A DNA stretch of 21,256 nucleotides from RUG13615 sp040307715 (GTDB lineage Bacteria > Bacillota > Clostridia > Peptostreptococcales > Anaerovoracaceae), in contig JAWRJC010000028.1 in the NCBI GenBank assembly GCA_040307715.1, positions 1 through 21,256 of the forward strand. The letters are read 5' to 3'. Shown piece by piece: positions 14,335 to 20,675 of the stretch. Position 1 is the stretch's first letter. Each line of letters opens with the position of its first letter. Made by a program: the position numbers and the translations under genes. The notes beneath the pieces were generated by a model. That model made no database searches. It saw only the letters and a list, made by a program, of their open reading frames with translations, and was not told the DNA's origin.

Positions 14335-15744
14335 CTAGAACCAGCCGAATCCGAAGAAGCTGTCCAGCTGTCCGAGGAGCACCAGCAGTGTAAACAGCGG
14401 TGCAACAAAGCGGATGCAGAACCGGTAGAACTTCTCAGTCTTGAAGGACGAGCCGAGGCGCACCTCGTTGGGCAGGACATCGCGGTCGATCCAACCGAAG
14501 AAGATCGTTGTCAGGAACGCACCGATCGGCATCAGAATGCCTTCGGAAATCAGATCGAAACCATCGACCCAGCAGAACTTGCCGAACATCGCCGGGAAGT
14601 AGGAACCGAGTCCGTCGCAGGCGACGAGCACGCCGATGATCGTGGTGGCGATACCGAAGCCCCAGGCGAGTTTCTTTCTCTGGTTGCCCTTGCCCTTGTT
14701 GATGCCGAGGTCGATGAAGGAACCGATGATGGCTTCCAGAACGGACATCGCGGATGTGATCGCTGCGATCGCAACGAGCGCATAGAACAGCATGCCGAAG
14801 AACGGGCCAAAGCCGCCCATGTTATTGAAGACTGTCTGCAGTGTCATATACAGCAGGCCAACACCGCCCGCCGGATCCTGCCCTTCCGCAAAGACAGCCG
14901 GGAAGATCGCCAGCCCCGCCATGATCGCGACGAGTGTGTCCGCGATCGGGATGATGAAGCTGTTTCTTTCCAGATTCTGTTCCTTGTCGAGATAGGAACC
15001 GTAAGTGACCAGGATACCCATGGCGATGGACAGCGAGAAGAAGAGCTGCCCGCCTGCTGCCGCAAGCACGGAGATCCAGCCGGTCCCTGCGAACACCGCA
15101 AAGTTGGGCTTGAACAGGAACGACAGACCTGCGCTTGCGCCAGGCAGTGTCACACTGCGGATGATGACGATGACCAGCATGATGAACAGTGCCGGCATCG
15201 CGATCTTGTTGAAGCGCTCGATGCCTCTCTTGACACCGAAGCTGACGATCAGGATAACAATGAGCGAGAAGATGATCGTCCAGATCGAAGACTGCATCTG
15301 GTCCCCGGCGAGAGCGCCGAAGTACTCCGACCCGTCTACACCGCCGACACCCCAGCTCGCGCCGAAGATGTCACCCATATTGGCGATCGTGTACTTGATG
15401 CAGTAGCCGCCCAGATAGCAGTAGAAGCCCATGATCAGGAACGGGACCAGAACGCTCATCCAGCCGACGAATGCGTACTCCTTGCGGATCTTGGTGTACG
15501 CCAGCGCGACGGACTGGTGTGTGTGACGTCCCAATGCCAGTTCGGTCATGATCAGCACATAACCGGCAAAGACCAGCAGGATCAGATACAGCAGCAGAAA
15601 ACCGAACCCGCCGTTGGCGCCCAGTTTGTACGGGAAGCCCCACATATTGCCGAGGCCGACCGCCGAACCGATCGTCGCCAGCAGGAATCCGAGGTTGCTG
15701 CCCCAGGCTTCCCTGTGGTGATGGTGATGGTGATGATGTTCCAT
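14335..15744 (-). CDS. Sodium-dependent transporter, NSS family, with natural His8 N-terminus
   Basis: 469-residue polytopic symporter related to the first NSS protein. About 11 membrane segments are visible, ending at the last helix (FTLLVLLGQLDSFFGFGWF). The first-helix core is ATIGSAVGLGNMWGFPY at residues 23-39, where the usual gate arginine of N-x-W-R-F-P-Y is glycine (Gly36). The protein begins M-E followed by eight histidines and R-E-A-W, encoded by alternating CAT/CAC codons. AAAGGGG lies six bases before ATG 15744. It has its own promoter and terminator, so it is monocistronic. It imports an amino acid or related solute with sodium; the substrate is unknown and probably differs from the first NSS protein. 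Confidence 0.93.
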   Translation of the reverse strand: MEHHHHHHHHREAWGSNLGFLLATIGSAVGLGNMWGFPYKLGANGGFGFLLLYLILLVFAGYVLIMTELALGRHTHQSVALAYTKIRKEYAFVGWMSVLVPFLIMGFYCYLGGYCIKYTIANMGDIFGASWGVGGVDGSEYFGALAGDQMQSSIWTIIFSLIVILIVSFGVKRGIERFNKIAMPALFIMLVIVIIRSVTLPGASAGLSFLFKPNFAVFAGTGWISVLAAAGGQLFFSLSIAMGILVTYGSYLDKEQNLERNSFIIPIADTLVAIMAGLAIFPAVFAEGQDPAGGVGLLYMTLQTVFNNMGGFGPFFGMLFYALVAIAAITSAMSVLEAIIGSFIDLGINKGKGNQRKKLAWGFGIATTIIGVLVACDGLGSYFPAMFGKFCWVDGFDLISEGILMPIGAFLTTIFFGWIDRDVLPNEVRLGSSFKTEKFYRFCIRFVAPLFTLLVLLGQLDSFFGFGWF

Positions 15745-15812
15745 ATAATACCCCTTTGTTGAATTGTGTAAAAGAATCCTAATAATACCGTCAAAACATA
15801 TAAAGCCCTAAT

Positions 15813-15841
15813 AGTATATGCGATTCTCGTTGATACGTCAA
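15813..15841 (-). promoter_or_regulatory. Promoter of the second NSS gene
   Basis: Minus strand TTGACG (15836-15841), exactly 17 bp, TATACT (15813-15818): five of six matches in both boxes. Predicted leader about 62 bases. Confidence 0.75.
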
Positions 15842-15843
15842 CG
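15828..15843. promoter_or_regulatory. Inverted repeat over the -35 box of the second NSS gene
   Basis: CGTTGA-TACG-TCAACG, perfect 6-bp arms and a 4-bp centre, covering the -35 box and part of the spacer: a candidate repressor site. Confidence 0.5.
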
Positions 15844-15904
15844 TTTCTACAGTGTATACATCATTCTTACCCTGCCGTACACCGGCCCCCTGCTCGCAGC
15901 GCGG

Positions 15905-15934
15905 AAAAAAAGACCGGGCACATGGTGCCCGGTC
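15905..15934 (-). terminator. Terminator after the first AGCS gene
   Basis: GACCGGGCAC (15912-15921) pairs perfectly over 10 bp with GTGCCCGGTC (15925-15934), with an ATG loop and seven T on the minus strand (15905-15911). It lies 59 bases after the stop. Confidence 0.92.
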
Positions 15935-15993
15935 CTTTGGATCGATCAACAACTGCAACTGCGCTGTTTCCCTGTCCGGAAACGCCTGCACAA

Positions 15994-17406
15994 CTACTTT
16001 TTCTTGGAATCCAGATAATCGCTGCTCTTGAAGAACTCCTTGGTCAGCTTGAAGACGACCGGTGAGAGTGCGAACAGTGCGATGAAGTTCGGAATCGCCA
16101 TCAGACCGTTGAGCGTGTCCGCGATGTTCCAGACCGCCGCAATCGGGCTGACACAGCCGACCACGATGACGATGATGAAGATCAACTGATAGATCTTGAC
16201 CGCTTTCATGCCGAACAGGAACTGTGCGCAGCGGGTGCCGTACAGCGACCAGCCGAGCATCGTCGAGTAAGCGAACATGATGAGCGCGAGTGCGATGAAG
16301 GCCGCGGAGAGCTTGCCGCCCCAGACCGTACCGAACGCGGTGGAGATCAGTGATGTTCCGGGGACCTCGCCGAAGGTGATCGGGATCTCGCTGATGATGA
16401 TGGTCAGAGCGGTCATGGTGCAGATAACGATGGTGTCCATGAAGACTTCAAAGATACCGAACAGACCCTGATGGACAGGACCTTCCGTATCTGCAGCCGC
16501 ATGTGCGATCGGTGCGGAGCCAAGGCCGGCTTCGTTGGAGAATGCACTTCTTCTCAGGCCCCAGATGAGCGCCATGCGGGTCGTGATGCCAGCGCCTGCA
16601 CCGAGGACAGCCTTCGGAGCGAATGCCGCTTCGAAAATCTTCCCGAACGCATCGCCGATATGGGAAATGTTACCGAAGATGACGACCAGGCAGAAGATGA
16701 TGTACAGCAGAGCCATGATCGGGACCAGTTTCTCCGTCACAGAACCGATGCGCTTGATGCCGCCGAACAGAACGATCGCTGTCAGCGTCGCGAGCAGGAT
16801 GCCGACGATCCACTTCGCTGCGACAACGTTGCTGAAATCAGGCGAGAACGCTGTGATCGCGCCGATGATCGAGTCCATGATGGAGTTGGCCTGTGACATG
16901 TTGCCGATACCGAACGCCGCCAGCGCGCCGAACAGCGAGAACAGGACAGCCAGCCACTTCCACTTCGGGCCGAGACCGTTTTTAATGTAGTACATCGGAC
17001 CGCCGACCCAGTCACCCTTCGCATCTCTTTCACGATACTTGATGGAAAGCGCTACCTCACAGTACTTGATGCACATGCCCAGAAGAGCCGCGCACCAAAG
17101 CCAGAAAATGGCGCCGTAACCGCCAAGCGCGATGGCCTGAGATGTGCCGACGATGTTACCGGTACCGACCGTTGCCGCAAGCGCAGTCGTAACAGCCTGC
17201 AGCGGTGTGACGGCACCTTCGCCTGCCTCTTTCTTCCTGAATACTTTACCCAGAGTGTTCTTCATCGCGAAATGGAAGTGGCGGAACTGGATCGCGCCAT
17301 TCCCGATCGTAAAGTAAAGACCACCTACGAAGACGCAGGGCAGGAGGATGTAGATCCACGCTATCGTATTCAGCGTGTCAGTTAAAAAATTATAAAGAGC
17401 AGTCAT
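15994..17406 (-). CDS. Sodium:alanine/glycine symporter, AGCS family
   Basis: 470-residue inner-membrane carrier importing small neutral amino acids (alanine or glycine in characterised relatives) with sodium. Family blocks: GTGNIVGTSQAIALGGYGAIFW at residues 81-102, GGPMYYIKNGLG at 135-146, and the signature NEAGLGSAPI at 291-300. About 10-11 membrane segments; the tail ends in KSSDYLDSKKK. A full AAGGAGGTG ribosome site precedes ATG 17406. It is divergent from a second AGCS gene, and monocistronic with promoter and terminator both visible. Alternative small-amino-acid substrates are possible. Confidence 0.95.
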   Translation of the reverse strand: MTALYNFLTDTLNTIAWIYILLPCVFVGGLYFTIGNGAIQFRHFHFAMKNTLGKVFRKKEAGEGAVTPLQAVTTALAATVGTGNIVGTSQAIALGGYGAIFWLWCAALLGMCIKYCEVALSIKYRERDAKGDWVGGPMYYIKNGLGPKWKWLAVLFSLFGALAAFGIGNMSQANSIMDSIIGAITAFSPDFSNVVAAKWIVGILLATLTAIVLFGGIKRIGSVTEKLVPIMALLYIIFCLVVIFGNISHIGDAFGKIFEAAFAPKAVLGAGAGITTRMALIWGLRRSAFSNEAGLGSAPIAHAAADTEGPVHQGLFGIFEVFMDTIVICTMTALTIIISEIPITFGEVPGTSLISTAFGTVWGGKLSAAFIALALIMFAYSTMLGWSLYGTRCAQFLFGMKAVKIYQLIFIIVIVVGCVSPIAAVWNIADTLNGLMAIPNFIALFALSPVVFKLTKEFFKSSDYLDSKKK

Positions 17407-17442
17407 AAATACACCTCCTTACTGTATATAATTGCTATTTTT

Positions 17443-17472
17443 ATAATAACCTCTAATCTGTCGCAAGGTCAA
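17443..17472 (-). promoter_or_regulatory. Promoter of the first AGCS gene
   Basis: Minus strand TTGACC (17467-17472), 18-bp spacer, TATTAT (17443-17448): five of six in both boxes, 36 bases before the start codon. Confidence 0.7.
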
Positions 17473-17559
17473 TAAATCCGCGCCGTTATTTTTTTAACTT
17501 TCAGAATATTAACTACGAATCAGGAATCACTTTTTTCTGCTTGCCGCCGCTCCTTGGCG

Positions 17560-17704
17560 CGCCTGCATTGTGTCCAATATGAACACAAGTATACAATTAT
17601 ACTATCGACAAACGCGATGGCTTCATGTAAAATTTGTATTAAATTACAAGGGGATATCTTTGTGTATCTGTAATTATTTTTACTTATATCAAGGAGGGTT
17701 TATT
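17560..17704 (+). promoter_or_regulatory. AT-rich leader/promoter region of the second AGCS gene with three inverted repeats
   Basis: It holds TTGTGT-N9-ACACAA (17568-17588), AGTATA-CAAT-TATACT (17588-17603) and TTGTA-N6-TACAA (17634-17649), all with perfect arms. A possible promoter is TTGTGT, 16 bp, TATACA (17590-17595), with only a weak -35. The rest of the 17407-17704 gap contains the opposite-strand promoter. I see no known riboswitch; in particular no glycine-riboswitch-like block. Confidence 0.45.
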
Positions 17705-19123
17705 ATGACTGTCATTGGCAACATCGTGGCGGCCATCTCCGGGGTCCTGTATCAGCCCTGGTGTGTCCCGCTGCTGCTCGTGTTCGGCGGGATCTGGTTT
17801 ACCTGCCGCTCGGGTCTGATGCAGGTGCGCTTCTTCGGGGAGAGCATCCGCGTCGTCTCGGAAAAACCACATACCGAAAACGGCATCTCGTCGTTCGGCG
17901 CCCTGATGGTATCGACCGCATCCCGTGTTGGTACAGGTAACATCATCGGCGTTTCCGCAGCCATCATCTCCGGCGGTGAAGGCGCGATTTTCTGGATGTG
18001 GGTCACAGCGTTCCTCGGCGGTGCAACGGCTTTCGTTGAGTCCACGCTGGCACAGATCTACAAAAAGAAGAACCCGGACGGCTCCAGCTACGGCGGCCCG
18101 GCGTTCTACATGCATCAGGCACTGCATGCAAGATGGCTCGGTGTCATCTTCTCCATCCTGATCATCTTTACCTACGCAGTCGGCTACAACATGCTCGCAG
18201 CATACAATCTGCAGACCTCGTTCAAAGCGTTCTCCTTCTACAATGAATCGAGCACGCCGGCAGTCATCGGTGTCATCCTGATGGTCCTGTTCGCTGTCAT
18301 CGTTCTCGGCGGTGCCAAGAGACTGGTCAACGTCACCGGCATCCTTGTCCCGATCATGGGCGTTCTGTACGTTGCGATCTCGATCCTGGTACTGGTCATG
18401 AACGCAAGCAACCTGGGCGCAATGTTCGGCCGCATCTTCGAGAGCGCGTTTGATTTCAAAGCGATCTTCGGCGGATTCACCGGCAGCTGCCTGATGTTCG
18501 GTCTGAAGAGAGGTCTCTACTCCAATGAAGCTGGTATGGGTTCTGCGCCGAACGCAGCTGCGACGGCGGATGTTTCCCACCCGGCCAAACAGGGTCTTGT
18601 GCAGATGCTTTCCGTCTTCATCGACACCCTGCTCATCTGCTCGGCAACCGCACTGATGTGCCTGAGCACAAATGTGATGCCCGCTGATTATGCGGACAAG
18701 GAACCGATCCAGTTTGTACAGGACAGCATGAGCTCCACGCTCGGCAGCTTCGGCCCCGTCTTCGTCACGGTTGCGCTGACCCTGTTCGCATTCACCACCC
18801 TGATCGGTAACTATTCGTACTGCGAAGGCTGCCTCAAGTTCATCCTGAAGAGAGATCCAAGCAAAGGCTTCCTGACTGTCTTCCGTCTGATCGCCAGTGC
18901 CATCATCCTGCTCGGCGCGATCGCAAGCGCGGGCCTCGTATGGGATACTGCTGACATGGCACAGGGTCTCATGGTCGTGACCAACGTTCCGTCCATCCTG
19001 ATCCTCGGCGGCGTCGCCCTCAAGTGCTTCAAGGACTACGAGAGACAGAGAAAAGAAGGCAAGAACCCTGTCTTCAAAGCGGCGAACATCGGTCTGTTCG
19101 ACAAGCTCGACTTCTGGCAGTAA
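17705..19123 (+). CDS. Sodium:amino-acid symporter, AGCS family (second copy)
   Basis: 472-residue carrier of the same family as the gene at 15994-17406 but clearly a different subgroup. GTGNIIGVSAAIISGGEGAIFW is at residues 76-97, GGPAFYMHQAL at 130-140 and NEAGMGSAPN at 274-283. It has a distinctive AAATADVSHPAKQ stretch after the signature. About 10-11 membrane segments, with a charged 30-residue cytoplasmic tail. ATG 17705 is preferred because AAGGAGGG lies seven bases upstream; the frame is open back to 17570, but the added residues are not family-like and have no ribosome site. Monocistronic, followed by a strong terminator. Substrate probably a small amino acid; the divergence from its neighbour suggests a different preference. 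Confidence 0.95.
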   Translation: MTVIGNIVAAISGVLYQPWCVPLLLVFGGIWFTCRSGLMQVRFFGESIRVVSEKPHTENGISSFGALMVSTASRVGTGNIIGVSAAIISGGEGAIFWMWVTAFLGGATAFVESTLAQIYKKKNPDGSSYGGPAFYMHQALHARWLGVIFSILIIFTYAVGYNMLAAYNLQTSFKAFSFYNESSTPAVIGVILMVLFAVIVLGGAKRLVNVTGILVPIMGVLYVAISILVLVMNASNLGAMFGRIFESAFDFKAIFGGFTGSCLMFGLKRGLYSNEAGMGSAPNAAATADVSHPAKQGLVQMLSVFIDTLLICSATALMCLSTNVMPADYADKEPIQFVQDSMSSTLGSFGPVFVTVALTLFAFTTLIGNYSYCEGCLKFILKRDPSKGFLTVFRLIASAIILLGAIASAGLVWDTADMAQGLMVVTNVPSILILGGVALKCFKDYERQRKEGKNPVFKAANIGLFDKLDFWQ

Positions 19124-19163
19124 ACGCTTAGCCGCAGCCTGGTCAAGGCTGACAATACGAACC

Positions 19164-19193
19164 AAAAACCCCTGCGCAGCCGCAGGGGTTTTT
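19164..19193. terminator. Bidirectional terminator between AGCS and flavoredoxin-rubredoxin genes
   Basis: AAAAACCCCTGCG (19164-19176) pairs perfectly with CGCAGGGGTTTTT (19181-19193), with a 4-nt loop. It gives a T-run in both directions between converging genes. Confidence 0.92.
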
Positions 19194-19236
19194 ATTGCCT
19201 GTTCCATTTTGCCAGGAGCGCCGTTTCAGCTGTGCA

Positions 19237-19899
19237 CTACTGCACTTTCTCGAAATCGCTCTTCGGGTGCTTGCACAGCGGGCAGACCCAGTCTTCCGGC
19301 AGATCTTCGAACTTCGTGCCGGGCGCGATGCCGTTCGCAGGATCGCCGTCCTTCTCCTTGTATTCATACCCGCAGATCTTGCAGCGCCAGACAGCCCCGT
19401 CCGCCGGATCGGCCGGCTTGCCGGGCTGCGGTTTAATGCTGCTCTGATAGTACGAATACGTGCAGCTTGCCGCCTCGCTCAGGACTTTCATATCATCGAT
19501 CGTCGCCACAAAGAACGTGTGCGAGCCGAGATCGAACATCTCTGTGACGGTGCAGCACATGACTGCATTCGTTCCCTTTGTAATATACGGAATGCCGTTC
19601 GCTGCACCTGCACAGTCCTTATACCCGAGGAATTTGTCCACATCGCGGCCGGACTGCATGCCGAAGTGTTTGAACAACTCGAAATCCGCCTCTTCACTGA
19701 TGATCGAGACGTTGAACTTTCCGGATTCCCTGATCATATCATGCGTCAGGTTGGCCTTGTTGATCGCAAGACCCAGTCTTGTCGGATCATTGGCCACCTG
19801 GATCGCCGTATTGGAAATACAGCCGTTGAACTTGCCGTCGCTGAACGTTGTGACGACGAACAGTCCATAGGTCAGTTTATACATCGCTTTCGGATCCAT
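19237..19899 (-). CDS. Flavoredoxin (FMN-binding flavin reductase) fused to rubredoxin
   Basis: 220 residues in two domains. Residues 1 to about 155 are a flavin reductase-like FMN-binding split barrel (YKLTYGLFVVTTFSDGKFNGCISNT at 7-31, the usual flavoredoxin entry). Residues 170-220 are a rubredoxin with four iron-binding cysteines, Cys173, Cys176 (CKICGY) and Cys206, Cys209 (CPLCKH). A Pro/Lys/Ala linker joins them. The arrangement is that of the high-molecular-weight rubredoxin (Hrb) of acetogens, which passes electrons from NAD(P)H to a diiron flavoprotein for oxygen or NO removal. ATG 19899 has GGGAGG seven bases upstream and begins one base after the DUF2284 stop (TAGTATG), so the two are co-translated. 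A cytosolic redox protein. Confidence 0.94.
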   Translation of the reverse strand: MDPKAMYKLTYGLFVVTTFSDGKFNGCISNTAIQVANDPTRLGLAINKANLTHDMIRESGKFNVSIISEEADFELFKHFGMQSGRDVDKFLGYKDCAGAANGIPYITKGTNAVMCCTVTEMFDLGSHTFFVATIDDMKVLSEAASCTYSYYQSSIKPQPGKPADPADGAVWRCKICGYEYKEKDGDPANGIAPGTKFEDLPEDWVCPLCKHPKSDFEKVQ

Positions 19900-19900
19900 A

Positions 19901-20440
19901 CTATTCCTCCCTTTCTTTTTCGAGCAGCCCGCCGACAAGCACAAAGTGCTCCGGCAGACGTCCTTCTTCGATCCATTCGATATCGACCCCGCAAACATCG
20001 CGGATGGTCTTCCCCACATTGCCGCCGAGCGATTCGATCGAATACCGCATTTGGCCGGGATGCCTGCACGGCGCACCGGCCGGACGGGTGCATCCCTCAC
20101 AGATCGCACAACTGCCCGCGGAGAGCGGCATACTGCCGGAGCGGACGGCACGCAGCGATTCCAGTTCGTCCGTGATCTCCTGCTTGACTCTTCCCAGAAC
20201 GGCTTCCATCTCCGTTTCCGTCCGGTCGCCGGTGTAGGTGACGCGCCTGCCCACGATCAGCAGACTGCCGTAGGCGCGCCAGACATCCATGGGGTCAAAG
20301 TCATAGGGCGGGCATGACCAGAGCTGTCCATAGTTCGGGCACTCCCGGCAGCAAGCCAGGAAGCCCTCTACGTCGACGTACCCTTCCAGATACGCCGGGA
20401 TACCGATCCGGCCCTCAAAACGTTCCACTCTGTACTCCAT
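19901..20440 (-). CDS. DUF2284 cysteine-rich predicted metal-binding protein
   Basis: 179 residues with cysteines in two clusters, Cys30, Cys31, Cys34, Cys43 (ACCRECPNYGQLWSCPPY) and Cys111, Cys114, Cys117, Cys125 (SCAICEGCTRPAGAPCRHP), plus Cys150. This is the DUF2284 pattern of anaerobes and archaea; the family is predicted to hold metal or iron-sulfur clusters and has no proven function. The C-terminal half (MRYSIESLGGNVGKTIRDVCGVDIEW) is typical. ATG 20440 follows GGGGAGGGGAG closely; the frame continues upstream but through the promoter region. Co-transcribed with the flavoredoxin-rubredoxin gene, so a redox role is likely by inference. Confidence 0.9.
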   Translation of the reverse strand: MEYRVERFEGRIGIPAYLEGYVDVEGFLACCRECPNYGQLWSCPPYDFDPMDVWRAYGSLLIVGRRVTYTGDRTETEMEAVLGRVKQEITDELESLRAVRSGSMPLSAGSCAICEGCTRPAGAPCRHPGQMRYSIESLGGNVGKTIRDVCGVDIEWIEEGRLPEHFVLVGGLLEKEREE

Positions 20441-20475
20441 GCTCCCCTCCCCGGCTGCACGATCTTTCTTCTCAC

Positions 20476-20484
20476 AGTATAGCA
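20476..20484 (-). promoter_or_regulatory. Extended -10 promoter of the DUF2284 operon
   Basis: Minus strand TGC-TATACT (-10 at 20476-20481). No good -35; the first TTGCGCAA motif (20494-20501) lies where the -35 would be. Leader about 30 bases. Confidence 0.65.
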
Positions 20485-20493
20485 CACCCCGCC

Positions 20494-20540
20494 TTGCGCA
20501 ACATCCGCGGTTTTGCACAAACCGCCGGCTTTTTGCGCAC
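20494..20540. promoter_or_regulatory. Three TTGCRCAA-like motifs at two-turn spacing, with central inverted repeat
   Basis: TTGCGCAA (20494-20501), TTGCACAA (20513-20520) and TTGCGCAC (20533-20540) start 19 and 20 bp apart. A perfect inverted repeat GCGGTTT-TGCAC-AAACCGC (20507-20525) is centred on the middle motif. They sit between the two divergent promoters (DUF2284 and coaBC), as expected of a multi-site operator. The bound protein is unknown. Confidence 0.55.
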
Positions 20541-20553
20541 GCTGCGCGATTTC

Positions 20554-20582
20554 TTGAATTCACACACCTGCTGGAGTATACT
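20554..20582 (+). promoter_or_regulatory. Promoter of coaBC
   Basis: TTGAAT (20554-20559), exactly 17 bp, TATACT (20577-20582). Predicted start near 20589 gives a leader of about 87 bases. Confidence 0.75.
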
Positions 20583-20594
20583 TTTTCTGACAGA

Positions 20595-20610
20595 GGCGCA
20601 GGACTGCGCC
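20595..20610 (+). repeat. Stem-loop at the 5' end of the coaBC transcript
   Basis: GGCGCA-GGAC-TGCGCC: perfect 6-bp arms and a 4-nt loop, starting about six bases after the predicted transcription start. Confidence 0.5.
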
Positions 20611-20675
20611 CACGGAATCGCCCTTCCCGCCGCTCTGCACGGGAGAAGCGCGCACCGCATTGCAGAACAGGACCT

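Noticed and set aside
15818..16018. 66-codon plus-strand frame between the second NSS and first AGCS genes
   Set aside because: It runs through the strong terminator at 15905-15934 and into the AGCS 3' end; no ribosome site.
17579..17704. Upstream in-frame starts for the second AGCS gene
   Set aside because: The added residues are translated from the AT-rich leader with inverted repeats and lack a ribosome site, while ATG 17705 has AAGGAGGG.
17407..17704. Possible glycine riboswitch before the AGCS genes
   Set aside because: AGCS genes often have one, but I could not find its conserved GGAGAG-type blocks or the tandem aptamer layout in either direction.
17684..19207. 507-codon minus-strand frame opposite the second AGCS gene
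   Set aside because: Shadow of a membrane-protein gene; acidic/Arg/Gln-rich with no motif, and it reads through the terminator at 19164-19193.
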